From contig CAZRRV010000018.1 in assembly GCA_964602735.1 (NCBI GenBank), forward strand, positions 1-27,884: 27,884 bases of DNA. Reading direction: 5' to 3'. A program made the position numbers and the translations under genes. How positions within the stretch are numbered: the first letter of the stretch is position 1; every line of letters starts with the position of its first letter. Origin of the DNA: CAZRRV01 sp964602735. GTDB lineage: Bacteria; Bacillota; Clostridia; Oscillospirales; Acutalibacteraceae. Of this stretch, positions 14,657-23,722 are shown piece after piece. The notes below the pieces were generated by a model that saw only the letters and a list, made by a program, of their open reading frames with translations, searched no databases and was not told the DNA's origin.

Positions 14657-17131
14657 TTACTGTTTCTTCAGTTTCTTCCAGCCCGAAGGCTCAGTCTCAT
14701 TCATTCCCTTGCCGGTTGTGGTGATCGTGCGCTTTATTTTGCCGTCATCCTCGTTTAAGAAGTAGGAAAAATAGACGCGCACATCGTCCGGCACCTTGCC
14801 CGCGGCGACGCCGAGTTCGCTGTACGGCACGAAAAACTCCGCTGTAAATCCGTCGGATTTATCAAGGTTGTCAATCGTGCCGTTTTTCAGTTTCATGCAC
14901 GAAAGCCCCTTGAACCAGCTTTTAAGCCACTGCCCGGAGCCTTTCACTCCCCTGTAGCGGTACCCTTCCCCGGCGATGTTAAGCTTAAATTCGAGCGAAT
15001 TGTTGTTTACGTTCCCGGTAGGAAGAGAAATCCCGATGTCTATATGGTTGTTTTCCAGAAAATCCTTCCCCTCGTAATAATGCATATCGAAGTTATGCAG
15101 CTCGGCGAATACATAGACCCCGTCGTTACCGAGATGATAATACAGATCCATGTACGTCGGCGACTTCGTATTGTTCGAGAGGAACAGACGTGACGCGACC
15201 TTGCCGTACTCACCGTCGAGCTCGCCGTCTATCTTGAGGGTCGATTTGCAGTCCGTGCGGAAATCGTAATCGTAAACCGCGTTTTCAAAAGAATACGGCT
15301 CGTAAAGCGCCCCCTTCTTCTCCCCCGCCTTCGCGGACGAACCGTCGGAGTCTTTACCGATAAGCTTTATTTCCGGGATCGCGAGGCCGTCCTTGCCGTC
15401 GCCCGATTGGATCTCGATCGTCACTTTTTTTACATCCAGATCGGCGAACTCGGCTATGGCGGCGCTGCCTACTGCTCTCTTCCCTTTCGGGGCGTAATCC
15501 TTGTTATAGCGGACGGGGCCTATCGAAACCGTGCCCGTCTCGCCGTTCTTGCGATAGTCGAAGGTGATCTTTTCGATTTCGTCAAACATATACTTCGTAT
15601 CGCGGGAGTTGTAGACCATAACGGCACGCAGCGTCTTATAATCGCCCAGGTCAAGAGTGACCGTGGTTTTGCCCTTCTTCGCGTTAAACTCTTTGCCGAT
15701 GGAATTCGAGTGGTAGGGGATCACCCTGTCGGTAAGGCTCGCAACGCTGCTCCCGTCGGCCGCGTTGTCGGCGGTAACTTTCGCGCCGATCGCCACATTC
15801 TTATAGCCGCTCAGAGCCTCCGGCAGGGGCTGCGGCGTTACCGACGGCCCGTTGCACTGCAGAACCGTCTGACCCTGGCTGTTTTTGACCGGGATCAGCT
15901 CGTCAACCGCGAATTTACGGGCGGACGACTTGCCGGCCTTATCGCTGTATGACTGGTTGTTCATAAAGGTCATGTAGCAGCCCATAAGGGAATCGCCCAT
16001 GTACTCCAGCCCGTGTATTCCGACCGCCTGACGCATAAAGTTCGATTCCGTATAGATGACCTGCGCCCCGTCGTCGATCTTAAATTTGGTATAAGGCCCC
16101 ATGGGGCTGTCGGCAACGGCGAGTCTCGTCTGATAATTCGCGTTGTAGTAGGTATAAGTGAGGAAAATAAGGTAATATTTTCCGTTTATGTAGCGGCACA
16201 TCGGGCCTTCGTTGGTCTTTCCGCCCTCCAGGATGTTTTCGCCGCCTTCAACCTTCGTCTTGCCGAACGTCGTTACGCGCCGCAGTGTGGAATATATCGG
16301 CGTCGCCCAGTCTTTCATTTCGAGGCAATAAGCCCCCGACGTCTCGGCGCCCGCCTCGCCGCCCAGGTCGGCAACGAAGAAGAGGTACCTCTTGCCCGTC
16401 TTCGGGTCGATAAACGGGTTCGGCCCTATGGCCTTTATGAACCCGGGCAGACCGTAGGCGCCGACCTTGTCGGTAACAAGGTTCGCCGGTATCTCTTTTG
16501 TGTGCTTCTCAAAGCAGAGGAGCGGATCCTTGGCGGTCTTCGACGGGCCGGTTATCTCGGTGAAAGGCCCCGCCGGGGAATCAGACACCGCGCAGGAATC
16601 ATAACGCAGATCCCCGCTCGACCCGTGCGGCGCGGAGTAGAACAGGTAATATTTTCCTTTGTCGTAAATGATGGCGGGGGCCCAGTAGGCTTTATATCCC
16701 CAGTTCGTCTCCGAATTCGGCAAAAGAACGGGGCCGACATCCTCCCAGTCGGTGAGGTTTTTCGAGCGCCACGCGCAGAACCCCGTCGTGCCGATGTCCC
16801 CGGATGTACAGTAAACATAGTAGTACCCGGCCCATTCGCCGTCGGTGATGTATATGATGGCGGGATCCGCGCCCCACTCCGTATTACTGTTCACATAGAA
16901 GAGGCTCTTGTTTATCTCTTTGTCGTTGGAATCATAGCTGTAGTAGGAAAGATCGCCCACTTTGTAGCCCTCCTCCCCGCCGCTCCCGTTCACGGTGCCG
17001 TTCGCGGTGCCGTTTCCGGTGTTTGTCCCGGTGTTTTTCCCGGTGTCCGCGCCGCCGCAGGCGGCAAGGCCGAACACGGTCGCCGCCGCAACGGCCGCCG
17101 CCGCCAATCTGCGAAAAATTCCTTTTCTCAT
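14657..17131 (-). CDS. GH43 family lipoprotein with F5/8-like and CBM9-like modules
   Basis: The protein has 824 residues from MRKGIFRRLAAAA. The frame is open to a TTG at 17158, but ATG 17131 has GGGGAG at good spacing. A lipoprotein signal ends LAAC (C25), then a Gly/Asn/Thr linker. The GH43 propeller (about 75-420) shows D89 (GADPAI), D242 (NPFIDPKTGK) and E308 (KTNEGP) as the catalytic triad. An F5/8-like sandwich follows (about 430-600), then a C-terminal CBM9-like module (about 630-824, with LKIDGELDGEY). Expected to cut arabinose- or xylose-containing glycans at the cell surface. A 12-bp hairpin separates it from the giant surface-protein gene upstream, which may set its expression relative to the importer. 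Confidence 0.88.
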   Translation of the reverse strand: MRKGIFRRLAAAAVAAATVFGLAACGGADTGKNTGTNTGNGTANGTVNGSGGEEGYKVGDLSYYSYDSNDKEINKSLFYVNSNTEWGADPAIIYITDGEWAGYYYVYCTSGDIGTTGFCAWRSKNLTDWEDVGPVLLPNSETNWGYKAYWAPAIIYDKGKYYLFYSAPHGSSGDLRYDSCAVSDSPAGPFTEITGPSKTAKDPLLCFEKHTKEIPANLVTDKVGAYGLPGFIKAIGPNPFIDPKTGKRYLFFVADLGGEAGAETSGAYCLEMKDWATPIYSTLRRVTTFGKTKVEGGENILEGGKTNEGPMCRYINGKYYLIFLTYTYYNANYQTRLAVADSPMGPYTKFKIDDGAQVIYTESNFMRQAVGIHGLEYMGDSLMGCYMTFMNNQSYSDKAGKSSARKFAVDELIPVKNSQGQTVLQCNGPSVTPQPLPEALSGYKNVAIGAKVTADNAADGSSVASLTDRVIPYHSNSIGKEFNAKKGKTTVTLDLGDYKTLRAVMVYNSRDTKYMFDEIEKITFDYRKNGETGTVSIGPVRYNKDYAPKGKRAVGSAAIAEFADLDVKKVTIEIQSGDGKDGLAIPEIKLIGKDSDGSSAKAGEKKGALYEPYSFENAVYDYDFRTDCKSTLKIDGELDGEYGKVASRLFLSNNTKSPTYMDLYYHLGNDGVYVFAELHNFDMHYYEGKDFLENNHIDIGISLPTGNVNNNSLEFKLNIAGEGYRYRGVKGSGQWLKSWFKGLSCMKLKNGTIDNLDKSDGFTAEFFVPYSELGVAAGKVPDDVRVYFSYFLNEDDGKIKRTITTTGKGMNETEPSGWKKLKKQ

Positions 17132-17180
17132 GTCATGCTCCCCGTTATTTTTTTTCAATCGAAAAACCGTCCTGCTTAAA

Positions 17181-17216
17181 GTTTCCGGGAGCCGTAAATC
17201 GCGTGCTCCCGGAAAC
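17181..17216 (-). terminator. Hairpin after the giant surface-protein gene (weak terminator or attenuator)
   Basis: GTTTCCGGGAGC (17181-17192) and GCTCCCGGAAAC (17205-17216) are perfectly complementary over 12 bp with a 12-nt loop. On the - strand the stem is followed by TTTAAG, a short T run. It may terminate part of the transcript between the surface-protein and GH43 genes, or protect the upstream mRNA 3' end. Confidence 0.6.
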
Positions 17217-17269
17217 CTTTCCCGACAGGCGCGGCATCCGTCCCGCGTCCGCGAGACGCCGCGGCCGTA

Positions 17270-20200
17270 TTACTGACCCGTGCCGCCCTGCGCTTCCTGC
17301 TCTTTCTTCCGTTTCTTCTTAATGATGAGAATGATAATTATCGCCGCGGCTATAACAAGCAGCGCTCCGATGCAACTCAGCACCACCGGCAGTACGCTGA
17401 ATGTCGATTCCTTCCCCGACGGCTTTTTCCCCGACGGATCTTCCGTGCCGTCTTCCGCCGGCTCGTTATTATCATTGTCTTCCGGCTGCACCGTCGGCTC
17501 GACTATCTCCTCGTCCTCAAAATCCGAGTCTTCCGGGTAGGTCCCGAAATCGTGATCTCCTATGTCGCCCGGGATATTCATCGCCGGATCGGGAACCTCG
17601 TTGTCGTAGAAGCAGAGTATGTCGAGATCCTCGTAAACGCCCCAGACACGCATTTCCGCGACGCCGTCTTCGGCCAGATAATATCTCACGACTCCGCCTT
17701 TGATCCTGTAATCCTTGTAATCCAGTTCGCCGACCCCGTCGCCCATGACGACGTAATCTCCGTAGTGGTTCCTCACTATCGCGTGGGTTACGCTCGAGCC
17801 CTCTTTAATCGGCTTGATGTGGTACTTGATGCCGGCCGTCCTGACCTGGAGCGTGCCGGATACGACCTTCGCAACCGCCTTGTTCGAGCTGAACTCGGTA
17901 TAAACGGCGCCCTCGTCGTAAACCTCCGCCTTCATATAAGCCTTGCCGTACTGCGGGTACATCACAACCTGATAGGTATCTTCGCGGTAGGTAAGCCTGA
18001 TGTGAACATCGGTGTCGATATTGTAGAGGCGAATGCGCATTTTGCCGTCCGAGTTTATGGCGAGTCTTATTGTAAGGTTGTGGTGGTTCTTGGCGTAAAG
18101 GGTCGATCCGCTCTTTATGTCGTTACGGTAGTCGATAACCACATTCTCGTCGCCGTATGTAAAGTAGACCTTGTCGATCTCGTAGCCCACATCGGTGGGA
18201 ATCTGATAGCATACCGACTTGCGCGCGCCTTCGGCGGGATCGCCCGTCGTACCCTGCAGTACCGTGATCTTTCTCATCTCGCCGTCGTACTCGGCGCCTT
18301 CCGGCACCTCGGTTACGAGGAAGGTACCGTGATCGCCCTCGTCTATTGTCACGTCGAACTTATGCCCGTGGCTCAAGTTCGCGGTTATGGAGATGTTGCC
18401 CATAACCTCCCAGACGGCTACCTGCATTGCGCCGTTGCCCATCTTCGCGACGGTGACGCACGCGCCCAGAATACGGTAATCGGAAGCGGTATTTGACTTC
18501 ATGGCGGCGGTGCCGTAGGTATAGGTCTTGCCGTTCGCCTTGAAGGTCAGGGAATCCACATTGTCGCCCGGCGTGATTACGTTCGCGATGTATTTGATCC
18601 TGTCGGCCTTCTTCACAAGCCCGGTTACGCTCTGGGTCAGAGGAGCCTTGTCGTTTACGACATCATTGTTCTTCTCGGGGTCAAACGTCTTCCTCTTAAC
18701 CGAAACTTTGCTGTCGACAAAGGAAACCTGCCCGCTCCAGGGGACGTTTACCGTCGCTTCGCTGCCCGGAACAACCTCGCCGGTTTTTACGTTCTTATAG
18801 TAAACCGTAAGGGTGAAGTTGCCCGAAACGCCCCAGACTCTGAGGGCGAAATCGCCGTATTTGCGTTTGACGTAATTTACGCTTATCTTTGACGAGAAGT
18901 AGGATTTATTCTGATCCTTGGGATCGTTAACATTATAGTCTGTAACGGCGGCGTCTTTAAGGAGTATTTCCTCCGCGTCGGTGTCGTCGTCGTGGATCAC
19001 CAGTTTGTCGTACTGCCAGTCGGTACCGTAGAGCGAATATCCCTGCCAGTAGAGCGACTCGGTGTCTTTCTGGCTGGGGAGCACCTTCGAGCTCGATATG
19101 CCGATGGTATGCCCCGTACCGTCTACGGTTACGCCTTTGATGTCTTTTTTCGGGATCGCCTCGAACTCGGAAACATTTCCGCTCGCCAGCGGCGCCATTT
19201 TCACGGTGAATTTGGCGTCGGGTATCTGTTCGGCGTCAACGGTGATAACCATGTTCCTTACTTTGATGTAGTTCACTCGGATGTAATAAACGCCGAGATC
19301 GTGAGAGTAAGATAAGCTGACCAAATCCGGGTTATGCGAACCTTCTTTCTGCGCGAGGTTTATCACAAGATCGGGAACCTGACCCGCGGCGTCGGAAAGG
19401 GTGATCCCCGTGATGGTATAACCCGTCTTTTCCTTTATCTGGAAACGGATCGTCCCCGCGTTGCCGGAAGACGGGGTGTTGCCGGTGAGGTTTTTGTTGT
19501 TTAAGGTGACCTTGTTGTTCTTCTCGTCGACTACGGTGCCGTCTACCTTCGCGTCAAGCTGCCATGTGGAGTTGGGAGCTTTCACCGTGACGGTCTGCGT
19601 GGAGTCGAATTTGGCCGCGGTTCCGAGCTTTTCCTCGTTCGACTCGTAATTTTTGTATTTCACAACGATAACGAAATCGCTGATGCCGGCCGCGACGGCG
19701 AATCTCACCACCGCCAGACCGTTGCGGTTCTTCTGGAACCTTACTCTGATGACGGGGTTATCGGAAACGCCGTCTTCCAGTTTTTTATAGTCGTCGGGTT
19801 CCACTATGTCGATCCGCCGCGGGAGGGTGGCTCCGATGTCGTAAATCTCGGTTCTGTTGCCGGACCCGTCAACGCCGTACACTTTAACGCCCGCGTACTC
19901 GAGACCGTCGTCCATTGTGGAGCCCAGCACCCAGCTGAATGTTTTGTCGGCGTCGTCAAGTTTTTCCGCCGCGAGTTTCCCTTTCGGGACGGTGACGGTG
20001 AGCTTGTCGGCCGAGAGATTGGATTTATCGAGATCCCCCAGCTTCTGATCGGCGGCCATGAGATCCGGGCTCGCCTCCAGCGTAACCTTAACCTGATCCT
20101 TTACCTGCGGCACGCTCACTACGTCGGGGGTAAAGGTGAGTTTATCTGCCGCCTGCGCGTAGACGCGGATGAAATATTTGCCTTTATCCAGAGCGACTTT

Positions 20201-21910
20201 CACCTTCGTGGTTCCGTCGCCGTTCGCCTGCGTATCATTCTTCCCTTCTTCTACCTTAAAATCATAACTGAAATCTCCGCCGGAAACAGTTATTCCGTTT
20301 ATTACGGCGCCGGGCACGGGATGGAGGGTTATGCGATACGAGTAATCATCGGTATTCCTGAGGTACCCGTTCGCCACTGTGAACGTATTACCCTCGACCT
20401 TGCCGTAGGTGCCGAGGCTGTCGTGCGGCTTCGCGTCGAACTCGATGTTCTGCATGGAACTCTGTGGATCGACGACCTCGCCCTGCACGTCTTTGTATGT
20501 GAAGGTAATGGTGATGTTGGTGGTTACTTTATAGAAGCGGAAGAAATATCCTTTACTGCTCGCATACTTCAGAAATTCGCTATCCTGCTTATCTTTATCG
20601 GCGTGGCTTGCTCCCGTGCCGTCATCTTTGATGAAGAAGCCCCCGCTGTTCAGATTGTCACCTTTGATGTCCACGGATTTGTCGCCGAATTTCACATTGA
20701 TGCCGGTGACGGTTCCGTATTTGCTCTCGACCTTCATTTTCAGTCCGCTTGTATGAGATCCGGAGGTCTTGGCGTCAAAGTCCTTTGTCAGGTTCCAGAC
20801 GCCCGTCGCAGCGTCGTAGTCGCCCTTATTCTCAGCCACATATGCTTCAATTTCACTTGAGGTTGTGGCGTTACCGTTGCTGTCCCCCGACGCGCCGACT
20901 ACCTTCACGGTATGCTGCGTATCGGCAGACGCGTAGACGGGGGTGACGTCGATCTTTTCGCTTAGGTCATAGGCTGTGATCGTGCCGTCTTTCGTGATTT
21001 TAACGACGGCGCTCACATCGCCGTGCCCTACCGTACCTTCGGCGTCGATGTAGGCGTCTTTGCCCTCCAGATCGGCGCTTTCAACCGTGGCCGTTACATC
21101 GCCTATCGTAACAATGTAGGATGTGACGTCAATCCCGTCGGGAGCCGTTACGACCGTTTCGAACGGTTCAAGCGTATCTCTCCCGCGCGGCATGGAGTAA
21201 CCCGTAAGGGTGCCGCCCTTCACGGCCGAGTAGCCGGGGAAGTTCTCCGGCACTGTCACGGTGCCGCTGCCCGCGTTCACGGTAAAGGTAATCTCGTCCT
21301 CGTAGTGAAACACGACGGTAAGATCCTGTTTGATATTGTAGAAGCGCATCAGGCCAGAGCTAGATTTGGCAAGCCAAAGCATACTGCCTTGTAGCTTACC
21401 GAACGTCAGAATGTATCGCTCTCCGGCCTTTGCTGCATCGGTCGTACTCATCAGTGAAAGTTTGTCTCCGCTCTCAGACAGCACAACGCCTTTGTTTAAT
21501 GGCGTTCCCTCTTCCGTATTGGGATCGGGAATAGGAAAATTCGCGGACACGTCGCCGTAAACTATCTCCACCGACTTGATGTTTGAATCAGCGTTCTGCC
21601 AGCCGAACCTCTTTGCATTATCTTTATTGCCCGGTGCTATGAAATCTCCTTCAGTTACAGCAGTCTTCGCCGTATCCTGATACGCTTTTGCATCCACATC
21701 TGCCTTGAAAACATCCGAGCCCGGGTTTGCGCTTCCCGCTTTTCCGCCGTAGCCGTAGAACACCGTTACCTTATGGTTCGACGCCGCCGCGAAACCGGCC
21801 ATGCCGCACGCGGTCAGCGCGGTCATTGCCGCGAGGATTAACGCCACGGCTTTCCTCGTCCGCCCGCGCAGCATACCGCGAATGCCGAACCGTTTTCCGA
21901 TCTTAATCAT
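17270..21910 (-). CDS. Giant repeat-built, membrane-anchored surface protein
   Basis: The protein has about 1,546 residues from ATG 21910 (AAGGAG upstream; a GTG at 21922 is the alternative, too close to the SD). A long basic n-region leads to a hydrophobic signal (about 20-43). It contains LTAC, so lipoprotein processing is possible, but a later AAAS site also fits. The whole ectodomain consists of about ten divergent units of 120-160 residues. Each has an early beta-strand motif like (I/V)xx(I/V)xFGD and ends with R(F/V)(Y/W)x(V/I)xxN(I/L)T(I/V)xxxYK(D/N). An acidic linker (about 1450-1505), one membrane helix and a KKKRKK tail finish it. I do not recognise the unit. Position between importer and GH43 genes suggests glycan capture or a scaffold role; an adhesin is possible. 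Confidence 0.85.
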   Translation of the reverse strand: MIKIGKRFGIRGMLRGRTRKAVALILAAMTALTACGMAGFAAASNHKVTVFYGYGGKAGSANPGSDVFKADVDAKAYQDTAKTAVTEGDFIAPGNKDNAKRFGWQNADSNIKSVEIVYGDVSANFPIPDPNTEEGTPLNKGVVLSESGDKLSLMSTTDAAKAGERYILTFGKLQGSMLWLAKSSSGLMRFYNIKQDLTVVFHYEDEITFTVNAGSGTVTVPENFPGYSAVKGGTLTGYSMPRGRDTLEPFETVVTAPDGIDVTSYIVTIGDVTATVESADLEGKDAYIDAEGTVGHGDVSAVVKITKDGTITAYDLSEKIDVTPVYASADTQHTVKVVGASGDSNGNATTSSEIEAYVAENKGDYDAATGVWNLTKDFDAKTSGSHTSGLKMKVESKYGTVTGINVKFGDKSVDIKGDNLNSGGFFIKDDGTGASHADKDKQDSEFLKYASSKGYFFRFYKVTTNITITFTYKDVQGEVVDPQSSMQNIEFDAKPHDSLGTYGKVEGNTFTVANGYLRNTDDYSYRITLHPVPGAVINGITVSGGDFSYDFKVEEGKNDTQANGDGTTKVKVALDKGKYFIRVYAQAADKLTFTPDVVSVPQVKDQVKVTLEASPDLMAADQKLGDLDKSNLSADKLTVTVPKGKLAAEKLDDADKTFSWVLGSTMDDGLEYAGVKVYGVDGSGNRTEIYDIGATLPRRIDIVEPDDYKKLEDGVSDNPVIRVRFQKNRNGLAVVRFAVAAGISDFVIVVKYKNYESNEEKLGTAAKFDSTQTVTVKAPNSTWQLDAKVDGTVVDEKNNKVTLNNKNLTGNTPSSGNAGTIRFQIKEKTGYTITGITLSDAAGQVPDLVINLAQKEGSHNPDLVSLSYSHDLGVYYIRVNYIKVRNMVITVDAEQIPDAKFTVKMAPLASGNVSEFEAIPKKDIKGVTVDGTGHTIGISSSKVLPSQKDTESLYWQGYSLYGTDWQYDKLVIHDDDTDAEEILLKDAAVTDYNVNDPKDQNKSYFSSKISVNYVKRKYGDFALRVWGVSGNFTLTVYYKNVKTGEVVPGSEATVNVPWSGQVSFVDSKVSVKRKTFDPEKNNDVVNDKAPLTQSVTGLVKKADRIKYIANVITPGDNVDSLTFKANGKTYTYGTAAMKSNTASDYRILGACVTVAKMGNGAMQVAVWEVMGNISITANLSHGHKFDVTIDEGDHGTFLVTEVPEGAEYDGEMRKITVLQGTTGDPAEGARKSVCYQIPTDVGYEIDKVYFTYGDENVVIDYRNDIKSGSTLYAKNHHNLTIRLAINSDGKMRIRLYNIDTDVHIRLTYREDTYQVVMYPQYGKAYMKAEVYDEGAVYTEFSSNKAVAKVVSGTLQVRTAGIKYHIKPIKEGSSVTHAIVRNHYGDYVVMGDGVGELDYKDYRIKGGVVRYYLAEDGVAEMRVWGVYEDLDILCFYDNEVPDPAMNIPGDIGDHDFGTYPEDSDFEDEEIVEPTVQPEDNDNNEPAEDGTEDPSGKKPSGKESTFSVLPVVLSCIGALLVIAAAIIIILIIKKKRKKEQEAQGGTGQ

Positions 21911-21946
21911 CCTTTTATACACTCCTTTTTCCTGCGATTAAAATAT

Positions 21947-22816
21947 CTATCCCTTAACTCCGGCCCCTATCTGGCTGGCGATTATTTTCCTCTGCATTAT
22001 GCAGTAGACGACGATGATCGGTATAATGCACATCGCGCAGGTCGCGCAGGCGAGGCCGAGATTTCTCCCGCCCGTACCCGCCGAAAATGCGGAGCGCACT
22101 ATCAGTATGCTGGTCTTTTTCCTCTCGTCGTTCAACAGGTAGAGCGGAAGCAGGTAGTTGTTCCACGCGCCTATCGCTATCATTATCGTCCTCGTTACGG
22201 TGATCGGGGCGAGCTGCGGGAGTATTATCCTGAAAAACGTGGCGAATATCCCCGCGCCGTCTATTCTCGCCGCCTCGTCGAGAGTTACCGGGATATTATT
22301 CATAAAATTCATATAGATGAACGAGCATGTCGGTATGCCGCCCGCCGCCGAGAGGAACGCCAGCGCGGTCAGGCTGTTTGTAAGCCCGAGCTTTACCATC
22401 AGCGAATACGTACCGACGAGGGTCACGATGCCGGGCACCATGATTATCGTCATCTGGAACCCTCTTACCACCCTCGTCATTCTCGCGCTCCCGCGTGAGA
22501 GCGAGTACCCCGCCATCGACGCGCAGCCTATCTCGATTATGACGGTTAATCCGGCGTATATCAGGGAGTTCGCTAACCCCGTCCAGACCCCGCGGTTCCT
22601 GAACGCGGCCGCGAAATTCCCCCAGACGACCGGGTTCGGGAATTTAAGCTTGGAGGCGAAGTCCGTCCTCCCGCGAAGCGCCATGGTGAGCAGTTCGTAG
22701 AACGGGCCTAACATGATGAGGCACAGCGCCACGCCGAGGATCGGTATCCACACCCGTACCTTTTTCTTTTTTTTCACGCGAACGGGAGCCGCGTCTGCCA
22801 AAACCGTATCTTTCAT
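21947..22816 (-). CDS. Sugar ABC transporter permease, CUT1 MalG type
   Basis: This 289-residue inner-membrane protein has about six helices, preceded by a basic cytoplasmic N-terminus (VRVKKKKKVRVW). The EAA loop that contacts the ATPase is clear: LDEAARIDGAG (E181, G187) followed by FRIILPQLAP. This marks the CUT1 family for oligosaccharide import. It pairs with the permease gene just upstream (18-bp gap). The SD is weak and GC-rich. No ATP-binding subunit is encoded nearby; CUT1 systems in Bacillota commonly share an MsmK-type ATPase encoded elsewhere. Confidence 0.93.
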   Translation of the reverse strand: MKDTVLADAAPVRVKKKKKVRVWIPILGVALCLIMLGPFYELLTMALRGRTDFASKLKFPNPVVWGNFAAAFRNRGVWTGLANSLIYAGLTVIIEIGCASMAGYSLSRGSARMTRVVRGFQMTIIMVPGIVTLVGTYSLMVKLGLTNSLTALAFLSAAGGIPTCSFIYMNFMNNIPVTLDEAARIDGAGIFATFFRIILPQLAPITVTRTIMIAIGAWNNYLLPLYLLNDERKKTSILIVRSAFSAGTGGRNLGLACATCAMCIIPIIVVYCIMQRKIIASQIGAGVKG

Positions 22817-22834
22817 AATACCCGCGCCCCCGTT

Positions 22835-23707
22835 CTACATTTCCGTCCGCTTCGAGCGGAGCCATATGTTGATCGGCCACGCGACCGCCACGACCACCAG
22901 GAAGAACACCGCCGCGACCGCCGCCGCGTAACCCGCTCTGTCGTGCCCGTAGTAATACCCGGATATAAGCATCGTGAGCGACTGGCTGCCGCCGTCCGGC
23001 CCTCCGCCCGAGAGCGAGGATATGATGTCGTAAATCTTGAAACCTCCGATGAGGTTCAAAACCACGCCGGTCACTATAGACGGATTGAGAAGCGGCAGAG
23101 TGATGTTCAAAAACTCCCGCCAGGTGTTCGCCCCGTCAAGCCTCGCGGCCTCTCTGAGTTCGTAGGGTATGTGCTGCAGTCCGGCCAGGTAGGTGAGCAT
23201 TGTGGCGCCGCAGTGGATTACCGACGAGCAGACGAGCACTATGGTTACGGAACTCGCCGCCGTTTCCATCCAATATACGGGAGACAGACCCAGATGACTG
23301 CCTATCTCATTTAATATCCCGCCCTGATACTGGAAGTAATAACTTAAAATGAGACCCATTATAAAGCCGGATATCATGTTCGGCAGGTAGACGACCGCCC
23401 TCACTATTCCGCGGCCCTTAAACTGCATGTTGCAGAACAGGGCAAGCGCCAAGCCCAGAATATTCTTCAAAATTGTAATTCCGAACGCGTATATGAATGT
23501 GTTGCGCAGCGCCACCCAGAAATAACGGTCGCCCAAAAGCTCCCTGAAATTCGCGAGCCCCGTGAATTCCATATCCTGCGAAAAGCCGTCCCAGTTAAAG
23601 ACGCTCATGCGGAAGGCATTCCCTATCGGGAAAAACAGGAACGCCGCCACTATCAGGATGGCCGGTACCATGAAAAGAAAATATTTCCGATTCAGTTTCC
23701 TTGTCAT
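22835..23707 (-). CDS. Sugar ABC transporter permease, CUT1 MalF type
   Basis: This 290-residue protein has six predicted helices, starting with FLFMVPAILIVAAFLFFPIG. The family EAA motif is at 186-192 (LREAARLDGAN), followed by FLNITLPLLNPS. The GFKIYDIISSLSGGGP stretch near the C-terminal helices is typical of MalF/UgpA-like permeases. It starts 15 bp after the binding-protein stop, with GGGGAGAGGG as SD, so the importer genes form one transcript. Cargo is probably an arabinose-containing oligosaccharide by context. Confidence 0.93.
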   Translation of the reverse strand: MTRKLNRKYFLFMVPAILIVAAFLFFPIGNAFRMSVFNWDGFSQDMEFTGLANFRELLGDRYFWVALRNTFIYAFGITILKNILGLALALFCNMQFKGRGIVRAVVYLPNMISGFIMGLILSYYFQYQGGILNEIGSHLGLSPVYWMETAASSVTIVLVCSSVIHCGATMLTYLAGLQHIPYELREAARLDGANTWREFLNITLPLLNPSIVTGVVLNLIGGFKIYDIISSLSGGGPDGGSQSLTMLISGYYYGHDRAGYAAAVAAVFFLVVVAVAWPINIWLRSKRTEM

Positions 23708-23722
23708 GAAGCCCTCTCCCCG

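Noticed and set aside
15407..17179. Long + strand frames opposite the GH43-CBM9 gene
   Set aside because: The - strand carries catalytic residues, a signal peptide and an SD; the + frames have biased composition and no motif.
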